Source: an uncultured Bacteroidales bacterium (GTDB lineage Bacteria > Bacteroidota > Bacteroidia > Bacteroidales > UBA932). From it: a stretch of 64,000 bases of DNA. The translations under genes and the position numbers were made by a program. This document shows positions 27,303 through 36,727 of the stretch, piece after piece. The notes below the pieces were generated by a model, which ran no database searches, was not told where the DNA came from, and saw only the letters and a list, made by a program, of their open reading frames with translations. Position 1 is the first letter of the stretch. Each line of letters begins with the position of its first letter. The stretch covers positions 1 to 64,000 of the forward strand of contig CAMJKI010000004.1 in the NCBI GenBank assembly GCA_946406355.1, given 5' to 3'.

Positions 27303-28187
27303 TTATTGATTGAGGGGCTTGGCGTAGTGAGTCTCCTCCTTTTTCTTCGGCCCGGTTTCCGGGTGTACGGCCCTGGCAGGAATCTTCTTTTTGTAGGCGT
27401 AAATGAGCATGCCGATGCCCAGCAGTATAAAAGGAATGCTGAGCAGCTGACCCTGATTCAGCACCCTGTCGGCCTCAAAGGCCACCTGGTCGTTCTTGAT
27501 GAATTCAATAAGGAAACGGCTGCCGAAGCACACAATCATGAAAATGCCCGTAAAGGTACCGCGGTACATTTTGTCCAGCTTGTTCCAGTACAGGTACATG
27601 AGGACAATTCCCAGCAGCAGGTAGGTGCCGGCCTCGTAGAGCTGAGTGGGGTGGCAGGGAACCGTTTCCCCGTTACGCTCGAAGATGAAACCCCAGGGAA
27701 GACTGGTGGGAATACCATAGATTTCCGAATTGAAGAGGTTTCCCAGCCGGATGAAGCAGGCGGCAAAAGCGGTGGGAATTACCAGATGGTCTATAACCCA
27801 CACAAAGTCGAAACCGTTCCTGGGACCATAGCGCCTGGCATACCACCAGATACCCAGGATGATGGCAATGGTGCCGCCATGGCTGGCCAAACCGCCCTTC
27901 CAGGGCATGAAGATTTCCCAGAAACCTTCCCAGCTGCCAAAATAATAGTCCGGCTGATAGAAGATGCAGTGACCCAGGCGGGCGCCCACGATGGTACAGA
28001 TAAGGAGCATGTACAGCATGGGATCCAGCAGGTCTGTACTAATCTGCTCCCGCTTGAAGAAACTCCTCATGATATACCAGCCCAGGATGAATCCGCTCAC
28101 GAACAGGACCGAATACCACCTTAGCTGGAACCCGCCGATATGCAGGATGGCCGGGTCTACATTCCAATTGACTACCAATAATTCCAT
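27303..28187 (-). CDS. lgt: Prolipoprotein diacylglyceryl transferase
   Basis: A 294-residue polytopic membrane protein. The segments GGLASHGGTIAIILG, AACFIRLGNLFNSEIYG and YEAGTYLLLG carry the residues conserved in Lgt, which transfers diacylglycerol from phosphatidylglycerol to the lipobox Cys of prolipoproteins, of which this window has many. A TATCTTTG element ends 4 bases before the start codon, implying an almost leaderless transcript. Confidence 0.95.
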   Translation of the reverse strand: MELLVVNWNVDPAILHIGGFQLRWYSVLFVSGFILGWYIMRSFFKREQISTDLLDPMLYMLLICTIVGARLGHCIFYQPDYYFGSWEGFWEIFMPWKGGLASHGGTIAIILGIWWYARRYGPRNGFDFVWVIDHLVIPTAFAACFIRLGNLFNSEIYGIPTSLPWGFIFERNGETVPCHPTQLYEAGTYLLLGIVLMYLYWNKLDKMYRGTFTGIFMIVCFGSRFLIEFIKNDQVAFEADRVLNQGQLLSIPFILLGIGMLIYAYKKKIPARAVHPETGPKKKEETHYAKPLNQ

Positions 28188-28191
28188 AATG

Positions 28192-28199
28192 CAAAGATA
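28192..28199 (-). promoter_or_regulatory. -7 promoter element of lgt
   Basis: TATCTTTG on the minus strand, 4 bases upstream of the lgt start codon at 28187. The spacing leaves little or no 5-prime leader. Confidence 0.65.
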
Positions 28200-28205
28200 G
28201 GAATT

Positions 28206-29153
28206 TTATCGTTTAAGCCGAACATAAATACTTAACGGGAGGGCCTTCCCAAAGGAGTCGTTCAGGGCCAGTTCGCCGGAGCTCATCTCCTTGAACTGTC
28301 CTTTGAAGGCTTCCCGCACCACGGTTTCTCCCAAGGCGGCGCTGTAGCCGTTGGAGTAAAGGTTCAGCACCATAAAAGCATCCCGCTCATCCAGAATGGC
28401 CGCCACATTTTGCAGCAGGCCGAAGAGCAGTTCGTCCAGCTTCCACTTTTCGCCGTCCGGGCCATGGCCGTAGGCAGGCGGATCAAGAATAATGCCACTG
28501 TACCTATTGCCGCGCCTGGCTTCCCGTTTGGCAAATTTAAGGGCATCCTCCACTACCCAGCGGATGCCGTCCAGGCCGCTGCGCTCCATGTTTTCGCGGG
28601 CCCAGGTAACCACCTGCCGCACCGAATCCAGATGGGTGACATCGGCCCCGGCGCATTTGGCGGCCAGTGAAGCGGCGCCCGTATAGGCAAAGAGGTTCAG
28701 CACCTTGGGGGCGGGCAGGCCGTTGGCTTTATGGATGCGGCACAATCGGCCCGTTTCCTTATAGATGAATTCCCAGTTGGGCGCCTGCTCGGGGAAAACG
28801 CCCACGTGCTTGAAGGAGGTGAGTCCCAGGCGGAGACTCAGGTGCAAATCGCTGGCGGCGTGGGTTTCGGCATCCGGCTGTCCGTTGTAGGCAATGCCCC
28901 ACTGGTCTTCCATCTTCCGGTGCCGGTCCCAGGTGCCGCTGTCTTCCTTCCCGGCCTTGCCGAAGCCGGCGCCGGGCACAAACGTCACATGACACAGGCG
29001 CTTCCACTCCGCCTCCGGAAGGGACGGATGCCAAAGGGCCTTGGGTTCCGGCCGGCGCAGCACATATTTGCCGAAGCGTTCCAGCTTTTCTCCGTTTCCG
29101 GAGTCCAGCAGCTCGTAGTCTTTCCAGTAAGACGCAGGGAATTCGACAGCCAT
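28206..29153 (-). CDS. Class I SAM-dependent methyltransferase (rRNA MTase type)
   Basis: A 315-residue protein, start at 29153 (MAVEFPASYWKDYELLDSGNGEKLERFGKYVLRRPEP). It has a short N-terminal domain, then a Rossmann MTase with KVLNLFAYTGAASLAAKCAGADVTHLDS (motif I and II) and ILDPPAYGHG (motif IV DPPxY), like the RlmI/RlmK group that methylates 23S rRNA. The exact base is unknown. It is divergent from pgk and driven from the shared palindromic promoter at 29171-29188. Confidence 0.87.
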   Translation of the reverse strand: MAVEFPASYWKDYELLDSGNGEKLERFGKYVLRRPEPKALWHPSLPEAEWKRLCHVTFVPGAGFGKAGKEDSGTWDRHRKMEDQWGIAYNGQPDAETHAASDLHLSLRLGLTSFKHVGVFPEQAPNWEFIYKETGRLCRIHKANGLPAPKVLNLFAYTGAASLAAKCAGADVTHLDSVRQVVTWARENMERSGLDGIRWVVEDALKFAKREARRGNRYSGIILDPPAYGHGPDGEKWKLDELLFGLLQNVAAILDERDAFMVLNLYSNGYSAALGETVVREAFKGQFKEMSSGELALNDSFGKALPLSIYVRLKR

Positions 29154-29170
29154 ACTTTTTGAATTTTTTA

Positions 29171-29188
29171 CAAAGATAGCTATCTTTG
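29171..29188. promoter_or_regulatory. Divergent overlapping promoter, methyltransferase and pgk
   Basis: CAAAGATA (29171-29178) and TATCTTTG (29181-29188), separated by GC, form one 18-bp palindrome. It contains a -7 element for each direction. The methyltransferase start is 17 bases to the left, the pgk start 34 bases to the right. The two polymerases cannot bind at once, so expression of the two genes should be mutually exclusive at any instant. Confidence 0.75.
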
Positions 29189-29222
29189 TGGACTGGACAA
29201 TATATTTATAATCGATATACTT

Positions 29223-30476
29223 ATGCAACAATTCATTGACAAGTACGATTTCAAAGGCAAAAAGGCCATCGTGCGCGTAGACTTCAACGTTCCCCTCAAC
29301 GAAAACTTCGAGATTACGGACGACACCCGCATCCGCCGTGCCATGCCCACCCTCAAGAAGGTGCTGGCCGAGGGCGGTTCCCTCATCATCATGTCCCATC
29401 TGGGCCGCCCCAAGAAGGTGGATCCCAAATTCTCCCTCAAGCACATCGTTGACCGCGTAAGCGAATGCCTGGGCGTACCCGTCCAGTTTGCCGACGACTG
29501 CCAGAAGGCCAAGGCCCAGGCCGATGCCCTGAAGCCCGGTGAGGCCCTCCTGCTGGAAAACCTCCGCTTCTATGCCGAGGAAGAAGGCAAGCCCCGCGGC
29601 CTGGCCGAGGATGCTTCCGACGAGGAAAAGAAAGCCGCCAAGGCTGCCGTAAAGGCCTCCCAGAAGGAGTTCGTGAAAACCCTCGCCAGCTATGCCGACT
29701 GCTACATCAACGACGCCTTCGGCACGGCTCACCGCGCCCACGGTTCCACCGCCCTCATCGCCGAATACTTCCCCAACGACAAGATGTTCGGCTACCTGAT
29801 GGAAGGCGAAATCAAGGCCATTGACAATGTGCTCAAGAATGCCCAGCGCCCGCTCACTGCCATCATCGGCGGTTCCAAGGTAAGCTCCAAGCTGGCCGTT
29901 CTCAAAAACCTGGTGGGCAAGGTGGACAACCTGATCATCGGCGGCGGCATGGGTTATACCTTCATCAAGGCCCAGGGCGGTAAAATCGGCCTGTCCCTGC
30001 ACGAGGACGAACTCATTCCCGATGCACTGGAAATCATGAAGGAAGCCAAGGAGCGCGGTGTAAACCTCTCGCTGTCCGTTGCCACCGTCTGCGGTCAGGC
30101 TTTTGACAACGATACGCCCCAGAAGGTGTTCCCCATCGACCAGATTCCGGACGACTGGGAGGGCATGGACGCTTCCCCGGCATCCCTGGAAATCTGGAAG
30201 AAGATTATCCTCTCCTCCAAGACCATCCTCTGGAACGGACCGGTAGGTGTGTTCGAGCTGCCCAACTTTGCCAAGGGTACCCTGCAGATTGCCGAAGACC
30301 TGGCCGAAGCCACCAAGAACGGTGCCTACACCCTGGTGGGCGGCGGTGACTCCGTGGCTGCCGTTACCCAGATGGGCTATGCCGACAAGGTGAGCTACGT
30401 TTCCACCGGCGGCGGCGCCATGCTGGAAGCCATCGAAGGCAAGATCCTCCCCGGCATCGCTGCCATCCAGGACTAA
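29223..30476 (+). CDS. pgk: Phosphoglycerate kinase
   Basis: A 417-residue glycolytic enzyme. The substrate-binding start [35 protein letters not shown], the hinge and the nucleotide-binding end [15 protein letters not shown] and [12 protein letters not shown] are all intact. It makes ATP and 3-phosphoglycerate from 1,3-bisphosphoglycerate. The gene is strongly GC-biased at third positions compared with its neighbours, consistent with high expression. A hairpin at 30517-30550 follows. Confidence 0.98.
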   Translation: MQQFIDKYDFKGKKAIVRVDFNVPLNENFEITDDTRIRRAMPTLKKVLAEGGSLIIMSHLGRPKKVDPKFSLKHIVDRVSECLGVPVQFADDCQKAKAQADALKPGEALLLENLRFYAEEEGKPRGLAEDASDEEKKAAKAAVKASQKEFVKTLASYADCYINDAFGTAHRAHGSTALIAEYFPNDKMFGYLMEGEIKAIDNVLKNAQRPLTAIIGGSKVSSKLAVLKNLVGKVDNLIIGGGMGYTFIKAQGGKIGLSLHEDELIPDALEIMKEAKERGVNLSLSVATVCGQAFDNDTPQKVFPIDQIPDDWEGMDASPASLEIWKKIILSSKTILWNGPVGVFELPNFAKGTLQIAEDLAEATKNGAYTLVGGGDSVAAVTQMGYADKVSYVSTGGGAMLEAIEGKILPGIAAIQD

Positions 30477-30516
30477 GCCCCCAGAATGGAAATACCTGCC
30501 TGTGAGGCAGTTAAAC

Positions 30517-30550
30517 ATTTCTCCCTGTGCCTTTTGACACAGGGAGAAAT
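30517..30550. terminator. Hairpin between pgk and the DUF2723 gene
   Basis: ATTTCTCCCTGTG (30517-30529) pairs with CACAGGGAGAAAT (30538-30550) around an 8-base loop. It is symmetrical, with A and T at the outer ends, so could end transcription from both converging genes. A smaller hairpin CTGCC/GGCAG lies at 30496-30510. The TCTCCCTGTG-N8-CACAGGGAGAAA pattern recurs inside the MATE gene (56168-56197), so it may be a repeat used as a terminator. Confidence 0.75.
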
Positions 30551-30575
30551 CGTTAATAAGCTATGAATCAGAAAC

Positions 30576-33500
30576 TTACTTCCCTATCGTGAGGGTGTCG
30601 TCACCCAGCTCCAGGTCGTAGGAGCCGGTGACGCCCTTCAGCAGGGAGTCAAAGCGGTCCAGCAGGGCGTTGGCCAGTTCCTGGTCTCCGTAATCCTTCA
30701 TGATGTCGGCAATGTACAGCAGTACGCGGCCGGCCGTTTCGAATTCGGACGAACCCAGGTCGCCCCAGTCCAGGTAGAAGGCGGCGGTTTCCTGCAGGGC
30801 GTCGCACATGCGGCGGGCCAGGGAACGGGCTTTGTCGGTTGCGCCCAGGTAATAGTAGAATTCCACCATCTGGGCCACCATGTAGTCGTTGCCCGAGAAG
30901 CCCAGCGGAATGCTCTCCAGCGGGAAATTGCTCTCCGGAAAACGTTCCTGGCACAGGTCCAGCATCTCCATGGCCTTTTCGTTCTCTCCTTCGCCGAGGA
31001 GGGCGCGGGCCGTAGTCACGAACAGCTGGCGCTGGCTGAGCACACCCAGGAAGGTGTACATGTTCTGATAGTCCACAAAATAGTCGTCCCGCTTGAGGGC
31101 GTCCCACTTGTACAGGTCCTTCATCCGGCCATAAAGTTCATCGGCATCCACAAAGCCGGGATCCGTGGACGAAATCTGGTTCCGGATAGGGGTGAAGCGG
31201 TACGAATAGCCGTCGTACATCAGGTAGTCCTTGATGCCCACCTTCAGGTCACCGCCCATGTTGAGCACGCTCAGCGGACGGTCCCACTGGTAATTGGACA
31301 GCAGGTCCAGCATGAACAGCTCCGGCTTGGTGATGTAGTTCTTTTCTTCCGGGATGGTGAGCATAATCTCGTCCGGAATCATATCGGCAAACTTCTGGGG
31401 CACAATACCATATTTGAGGCAGTTCTCCTTGTTCACCGGCATCACCAGCTTGCGGGCGCAGATGAAATCCAGCTTGGTACCGTCGTTCAGGGTTACCTTC
31501 ATCTTGGGATCCTTGAAGATGTCCATAACGTCGGACAGCATCATAGGGGAACCGTCGTCGTAGGTGATATAAATGAACTCGTTGGTGCCGTACAGGTACT
31601 GCGACTGGGGAACCGTCAGCGGCAGCGGAGCGCTCTTGTTGCAGGCCCACTTCATCTGGTCGATATACCAGTCGGTGCCCAGCAGGGAGGTGTTCACTAC
31701 GCGCACGTCGGTGCGGACGCCTTCAATTTCCTGCGCATACCACAGCGGGAAGGTATCGTTGTCGCCGTGGGTAACCAGGAGGCCGTTCTGCCCTACCGAA
31801 TTCAGGTAGTTGGCGGCCATCTCCGTAGAGGTGTAGCGGTGGGAACGGTCGTGGTCGTCCCAGTTTTCTTCGGCCATAAGGGCGGGAACGCCCAGGCAAA
31901 GCACGGAAACGCCGATGGCCACCGCCTTCTCGCGGCCCTTGACGGCCTGGGAAAGCCAGTCGTACAGGGCGGCAACGCCCAGGCCGATCCAGATGGCGAA
32001 CATGTAGAACGAGCCCGCATAGGCGTAGTCCCGCTCACGAACCTGGTACGGCGGCTGATTCAGGTACAGCACAATGGCTATGCCCGTCATGAAGAACATG
32101 AGGAACACCAGCCAGCTACCGCGCTTGTCCCGGTCGAACTGGAACACCAGGCCCAGCAGGCCCAGCAGCAGCGGCAGGAAGAAGTAGTGGTTCTTGCCCT
32201 TGTTCTCGCTGAGCACGGCGGGGGCGTCGGACTGGTCACCCAGCCGGAGCTGGTCGATGAAGCCGATACCGCTTTCCCAGTTGCCATAGAACAGCTCGCC
32301 GGGGGTGGGGCTGTGAATCTCGTTCTGCCGGCCCACGAAGTTCCACATGAAATAGCGCCAGTACATCCAGTTGAGCTGATAGTCAAAGAAATAGGCCATA
32401 TTGGCGCCGAAGGTGGGCTTACGGTAAGTAGCGTCCTTTATGCGCTTTCCCTTTCCGCCGGTATAGATCTGATAAAAATCGATGTATCGCTGGTCGGCGC
32501 CGGACCACATGCGCGGGAACAGCATCTTGCCTTCCTGGCGGTATTCGGCATCGGCCGGGGAATCTACATGCACGTATTTACCGTTGAGCGGAGCCCAGTA
32601 TTTGTCCACCTTCAGGTCGTACGGAGCGTCGAAGTACTGCCCGTAAACCAGCGGCGTGCTGCCGTACTGTTCCCGGCTCAGGTAACGGACCAGGGTGTAA
32701 GGATTATCGGGCTGATACTCGTTGGTGGGCGTTTTTACGCTGGAACGGATGATTACTATGGAGAACAGCGAAAAGCCGATGACCAGGGTGGTGACGCACA
32801 GAAGCACCGTATTCAGGAACACCTTGTCGCTCTTGAGCGTGCTGAACAGGCCCCAGAAGCACAGCGCCAGCAGCGCCACCATAAAGAACAGGGCGCCGCT
32901 GTTGTACGGCAGGCCGAAGCCGTTCACGAAGATGCGGTCGAAGAAAGCCGCCAGCTTGGGCAGGTACGGAATAAAGAGGTACACCAGCAGGAACTCGATT
33001 ACCACGCCGATGAGGAAAATGCCAACCAGCTTCTTGAAAGGCAGCTTTTTATCCTCGTTCTTCCGGTAGTAGTACATGAATACGAAGGCCGGGATGGTAA
33101 GGAGGTTGAGCAGGTGCACGCCGATGCTGAGGCCCATCAAGAAGGCGATGAGCACAATCCAGCGGTTGGCATGGGGCCGGTCGGCCGTTTCGTACCAGCG
33201 GCACATGGCCCAGAACACCAGGGCGGTGAAGAGGGAGCTCATGGCATACACCTCGCCCTCCACGGCGCTGAACCAGAAGGTGTCACTGAAGCAGTACGCC
33301 AAAGCACCTATAGCCCCGGAGCCGAAGATGGCGATAGCTTGAGCTGTGCTGAATTGTTCCGGGACGTTATTATTACCGGCAGGGGCATTTGTACCCGCCT
33401 CCGCGAATAATTTTGCCGATGCTCCGGCGGGCACAAATGCCCTGCCAATCACCAGCCTCTTGGCAAAGAAGACGATGGTGAGGTACAGGAAGAAGATGGT

Positions 33501-33767
33501 GAGGGCGCTCAGGATGGCGTTCATGGCGTTTACAGCCACGGCGGCATGCTCCGGCTTTACCCCAATGGTAAAGAAACGCGCCAGCAGCTGGAACACCGGG
33601 TTTCCCGGGGGGTGTCCCACTTCCAGTTTATAGGACGATGCTATGAATTCTCCGCAGTCCCAGAACGACGCGGTGGGTTCTATGGTGGCAAGATAGGTGG
33701 CCCCGGAAACAACCAGTACGGCCAGGGCTACTATCCAGTTCCATTTGTCGAATGTTTTCTTGTCCAT
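30576..33767 (-). CDS. DUF2723 / GT117-type membrane glycosyltransferase-like protein
   Basis: A 1063-residue protein, start at 33767 (MDKKTFDKWNWIVALAVLVVSGATYLATIEPTASFWDCGEFIASSYKLEVGHPPG). The N-terminal half has about a dozen membrane helices with the DCGEF and HPPG motifs of DUF2723, similar to PMT-type glycosyltransferases that use lipid-linked sugars; the C-terminal half is a soluble exported region with helical repeats. Substrate and acceptor are unknown. Residues about 107-130 (PAGASAKLFAEAGTNAPAG region) are encoded by a palindromic core element at 33378-33446 and lie in a loop between helices. Confidence 0.88.
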   Translation of the reverse strand: MDKKTFDKWNWIVALAVLVVSGATYLATIEPTASFWDCGEFIASSYKLEVGHPPGNPVFQLLARFFTIGVKPEHAAVAVNAMNAILSALTIFFLYLTIVFFAKRLVIGRAFVPAGASAKLFAEAGTNAPAGNNNVPEQFSTAQAIAIFGSGAIGALAYCFSDTFWFSAVEGEVYAMSSLFTALVFWAMCRWYETADRPHANRWIVLIAFLMGLSIGVHLLNLLTIPAFVFMYYYRKNEDKKLPFKKLVGIFLIGVVIEFLLVYLFIPYLPKLAAFFDRIFVNGFGLPYNSGALFFMVALLALCFWGLFSTLKSDKVFLNTVLLCVTTLVIGFSLFSIVIIRSSVKTPTNEYQPDNPYTLVRYLSREQYGSTPLVYGQYFDAPYDLKVDKYWAPLNGKYVHVDSPADAEYRQEGKMLFPRMWSGADQRYIDFYQIYTGGKGKRIKDATYRKPTFGANMAYFFDYQLNWMYWRYFMWNFVGRQNEIHSPTPGELFYGNWESGIGFIDQLRLGDQSDAPAVLSENKGKNHYFFLPLLLGLLGLVFQFDRDKRGSWLVFLMFFMTGIAIVLYLNQPPYQVRERDYAYAGSFYMFAIWIGLGVAALYDWLSQAVKGREKAVAIGVSVLCLGVPALMAEENWDDHDRSHRYTSTEMAANYLNSVGQNGLLVTHGDNDTFPLWYAQEIEGVRTDVRVVNTSLLGTDWYIDQMKWACNKSAPLPLTVPQSQYLYGTNEFIYITYDDGSPMMLSDVMDIFKDPKMKVTLNDGTKLDFICARKLVMPVNKENCLKYGIVPQKFADMIPDEIMLTIPEEKNYITKPELFMLDLLSNYQWDRPLSVLNMGGDLKVGIKDYLMYDGYSYRFTPIRNQISSTDPGFVDADELYGRMKDLYKWDALKRDDYFVDYQNMYTFLGVLSQRQLFVTTARALLGEGENEKAMEMLDLCQERFPESNFPLESIPLGFSGNDYMVAQMVEFYYYLGATDKARSLARRMCDALQETAAFYLDWGDLGSSEFETAGRVLLYIADIMKDYGDQELANALLDRFDSLLKGVTGSYDLELGDDTLTIGK
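33378..33446 (-). repeat. Palindromic core element inside the DUF2723 gene
   Basis: On the minus strand the core (33400-33425) begins GGAGCATCGGC and ends ATTCGCGGA, a diverged form of the family core. The flanking arms at 33378-33399 and 33426-33446 are inverse copies of each other except for one extra G and one substitution. The core runs opposite to the copies in rnfB and atpG relative to transcription, yet the frame stays open. Confidence 0.85.
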
Positions 33768-33791
33768 TGTTGTCTTTTTAACGGCAATTTG

Positions 33792-33821
33792 CAAAGATAA
33801 CAATAATTCTGGTTATATTTG
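33792..33821. promoter_or_regulatory. Divergent promoters, DUF2723 gene and GNAT gene
   Basis: A minus-strand TATCTTTG at 33792-33799 serves the DUF2723 gene (start 33767), and a plus-strand TATATTTG at 33814-33821 serves the GNAT-fold gene (start 33840). Both match TAnnTTTG. Confidence 0.7.
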
Positions 33822-33839
33822 TAGCCTAAACCGTGTACA

Positions 33840-34973
33840 ATGAAAGCTGAAACCTGCCTGAAAATCGTCCCTGTAAAGGGGCGACGGATGCTTAAGCAGT
33901 TTATCCACTTCCCTCTGGATCTTTACAAGGGTTGCGACAAATGGGTCCCTGCCCTGGAAGACGATGAATATAAATCCCTGGGAGACGAGAATCCCTCCCT
34001 GGCCTTTTGCGAGCGGGAACTGTATCTTGCCCTTCGGGAAGGCGAAGTAGTAGGACGGATTGCCGCCATCATCAACCACAATGCCGACAAAAAATGGGGC
34101 GAAAAGGTGGTTCGCTTCGGCTGGATGGACTTCATTGAAGATTTCCAGGTGGCCAAGGCGCTGGTAGACCGCGTGGCCGACTGGGGCAAGGAACGGGGCG
34201 CCCAGAAGATTAAAGGGCCCCTGGGCTTCACCGACATGGACCGGGAAGGTCTGCTGGTGGAAGGTTTCGAGAAGGAAAGCCCCTTCACCGTCATTTACAA
34301 CTATCCTTATTACGGCGAATACCTGGAACGGATGGGCTTTACCAAGGATGCCGACTGGACCCAGCGCTACATAGAATTCAGCCCCACCCTTCCGCCGATG
34401 ATGCAATATGCCTCCCTGGTGGAAAAGCGGTACGGCCTGCACATCTACACGGCCGACACCATCCGGAAAATGGCCCGCCGCGGACGGGAGATGTTCCATG
34501 TGCTGAACGAAGCCTTCGCCCAGCTGTACGAGTATTCCAAGCTTTCGGAGGAACAGATAGACGGCTATGTGAAACAGTACGTCCCCGTGCTGAACAAAGA
34601 CATGGTGGCCCTGGTGGTGAACGAAGAAGACAAACTGGTGGCTTTCACCGTCACGGTCCCGCACATCAGTTCCGGTATCCGCAAGGCCAAGGGACGCATC
34701 TTCCCCTTCGGCTGGATGCATATCCTTCCGCAGCTGAACCCCAAAAAGAACCACGAGGCCGAGGGTCTGCTCATCGGCGTATTGCCGGAATACCAGGCCA
34801 AGGGAGCGGCCCTGCTCATGTTCAAGTACTTACATGAAAATTACAACCGCCTGGGAATCAAGCGGTTGTATCTGAACCCGCAACTGGAAGACAACCACAA
34901 GGTGCAGACCCTGTTCGGAGACTACAACCCGCAGCCCTACCAGCGGCGCAGGAGTTTTGTAAAAGTGCTTTAG
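33840..34973 (+). CDS. GNAT-fold acyltransferase-like protein
   Basis: A 377-residue protein. The N-terminal half (PLDLYKGCDKWVPALEDDEYKSLGDENPSLAFCERELYLALREGEVVGRIAAIINHN) and the C-terminal GLLIGVLPEYQAKGAALLMFKYLHEN with its Q-A-K-G acyl-CoA loop suggest two GNAT-like domains. It belongs to a long GNAT family found in Bacteroidetes. Its end overlaps by 4 bases the converging acyl carrier protein gene, next to an acyl-activating enzyme. GNAT-fold acyltransferases act as bacterial ceramide synthases in some sphingolipid producers, so an N-acylation role in lipid synthesis is a hypothesis, not a firm call. Confidence 0.7.
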   Translation: MKAETCLKIVPVKGRRMLKQFIHFPLDLYKGCDKWVPALEDDEYKSLGDENPSLAFCERELYLALREGEVVGRIAAIINHNADKKWGEKVVRFGWMDFIEDFQVAKALVDRVADWGKERGAQKIKGPLGFTDMDREGLLVEGFEKESPFTVIYNYPYYGEYLERMGFTKDADWTQRYIEFSPTLPPMMQYASLVEKRYGLHIYTADTIRKMARRGREMFHVLNEAFAQLYEYSKLSEEQIDGYVKQYVPVLNKDMVALVVNEEDKLVAFTVTVPHISSGIRKAKGRIFPFGWMHILPQLNPKKNHEAEGLLIGVLPEYQAKGAALLMFKYLHENYNRLGIKRLYLNPQLEDNHKVQTLFGDYNPQPYQRRRSFVKVL

Positions 34974-35212
34974 GCCAGCGCCTTCAGTACGGAATCACAC
35001 ACTTCCCCTACGGTGGTGGGCGCAGCCTCCCCGTCGGGGAATTTCATTTTGAATTTTTCCTCGGCCGCAAGGGAAAGGAGGAGCATGGTGAGCGAGTCTA
35101 TGCCCAGCTCACGCACCAGCTCCGTATCGAAATTTGCCTTACTGATATCCGTATTGGGGCGGATGATGGCAAGGATTTCCTTCAATCCTTCAAATACTTC
35201 TTCCCTGGTCAT
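34970..35212 (-). CDS. Acyl carrier protein
   Basis: An 80-residue protein with the phosphopantetheine attachment site GIDSLTM (Ser near residue 39) in the usual four-helix layout. The surroundings differ from the housekeeping AcpP (DSLD/E is usual; here DSLT), so this is probably a dedicated carrier. It overlaps the end of the AMP-binding gene by 4 bases, which suggests that the ligase loads it. Confidence 0.9.
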   Translation of the reverse strand: MTREEVFEGLKEILAIIRPNTDISKANFDTELVRELGIDSLTMLLLSLAAEEKFKMKFPDGEAAPTTVGEVCDSVLKALA

Positions 35213-36699
35213 ACGCGGGCCACTTTCATGCTGCCGGTACGCTTGAAGTCTTCTTTGCGTACGGTAACCTTCATAATCTGATGGGTAGTGGGAAGATCGG
35301 CATTTATCTTCTTAACCAGTTTGGCCATATAATCCTCTACCTCTTCCCAAGGCTTGCCGTCGAAGGCCGGCATGAACGGAAGTATTTCAACGGCAATTAC
35401 TTGCTTGTCCATTAAACTGTCTTCCTTTACCATGGCATCGCGCACGCAAGGATCGGCATAGAACGGCTCTTCCAGCGCCTCCGGGCTTACATTCTCTCCG
35501 TTGGAAAGGATGATGAGGTTCTTGATGCGGCCGGTGATATACAGGTATCCGTCCTCGTCAAAATGGCACAGGTCTCCGGTACGGAGCCATCCGTCTTCCG
35601 TAAGGGCTTCGGCCGTACGGGCCGGGTCCTTATAATAGCCGGAGAACAGATTATCGCCTTTGACCCAGAGCTCGCCGTCCACAATCTTGGTTTCCTGGCC
35701 GGGATAGATTTTACCGATAGACGTGGGGTGCGCCACCGCATCGGCATTGGCCGAGGTGAGGTTGGCGGTTTCCGTAAGGCCGTAGCCGAAGCAGAACTCC
35801 ACGCCCAGACCGGAGAAGATATTCACCAAGCGCGGAGGCACATTGGCGGCACCGGATATAATCATCCTTAATTGGCCGCCCAGGAACTGCGGACCGTACA
35901 TCTTCACCAGGCCAGCCAGAATGTCGCAGATACCGGGAACGATAACCAGCAGGGTGGGCTTGATTACCGGCAGTTTGCCGATGGTGGCCTTCATATCCTC
36001 GCAGGTAAACAGCAGATTGCCCGTGTAGAAACAGCCCATGGTGCCGGCGATGATGCCGAACACGTGGCTGAGCGGAAGCAGGGCAATATAGCGGTGTACG
36101 CCAATTACCTTGCCGGGCTTGAAGATGGTGTTGTAGCCGCCCCGCATGAAGGCGCGGTGGCTGAGAACGGCTCCCTTGGGGCTGCCGGTAGTACCGCCGG
36201 TGAAGAAAATGGCGGCGGGCTGTTCCTTATCTACGATGGTGACCGGGGCCGATTCCTCCGCTATGCTTGCGGCGGGCAGCACCTTCACATTCTGCAGTTT
36301 GGCGGTGAGGGGCATGAATTCCTCGCGCACGAAGATGGCGGCAATGTCAAACTTCATGCAGGAGCCCACCACGGCCATTTCCGGCAGGGAGGCCGGCAGG
36401 AACATGGCCACATATCCGGCCGATGTAATGGCGAAGAAAAGCTCTATGGCATCCTGGCTGTTACGGTCGAAGATGGCAATATGGGATCCTTTGGGCAAAC
36501 CCAGGCCATTGATGAAAGCGCGACGGCGGGCTATGCGCTCGCACATCTCCTTATAAGTGATGGTATTGGTTTGGTCGGAAAGGGCAGGAAGATCGGCATA
36601 CGTCTTACCCATCCAATCCACGAATTCTCCCAGTGTGGGAAGATAGGGCATGCGCTCCAGTTCTTCCTTGGGGACCATATCGTAGAAGTAATTGGACAT
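35209..36699 (-). CDS. AMP-binding acyl-CoA/acyl-ACP synthetase
   Basis: A 496-residue adenylate-forming enzyme. IFFTGGTTGSPKGAVLSHRAF is the P-loop-like motif A3, GYGLTETANL is A5, and the A7/A8 region reads WLRTGDLCHFDEDGYLYITGRIKNLIILSNGENV. The C-terminal catalytic Lys is probably in RTGSMKVARV. It activates a fatty acid with ATP and transfers it to CoA or, given the linked carrier, to the ACP. A TATCTTTG promoter lies at 36728-36735. Confidence 0.92.
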   Translation of the reverse strand: MSNYFYDMVPKEELERMPYLPTLGEFVDWMGKTYADLPALSDQTNTITYKEMCERIARRRAFINGLGLPKGSHIAIFDRNSQDAIELFFAITSAGYVAMFLPASLPEMAVVGSCMKFDIAAIFVREEFMPLTAKLQNVKVLPAASIAEESAPVTIVDKEQPAAIFFTGGTTGSPKGAVLSHRAFMRGGYNTIFKPGKVIGVHRYIALLPLSHVFGIIAGTMGCFYTGNLLFTCEDMKATIGKLPVIKPTLLVIVPGICDILAGLVKMYGPQFLGGQLRMIISGAANVPPRLVNIFSGLGVEFCFGYGLTETANLTSANADAVAHPTSIGKIYPGQETKIVDGELWVKGDNLFSGYYKDPARTAEALTEDGWLRTGDLCHFDEDGYLYITGRIKNLIILSNGENVSPEALEEPFYADPCVRDAMVKEDSLMDKQVIAVEILPFMPAFDGKPWEEVEDYMAKLVKKINADLPTTHQIMKVTVRKEDFKRTGSMKVARV

Positions 36700-36727
36700 A
36701 GGGCTTAGATTTTAACAGTTACATTTA

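Noticed and set aside
29154..30518. N-terminal extension of the methyltransferase frame across pgk
   Set aside because: The extension is antisense to an intact pgk and crosses the divergent promoter; the enzyme starts at 29153.
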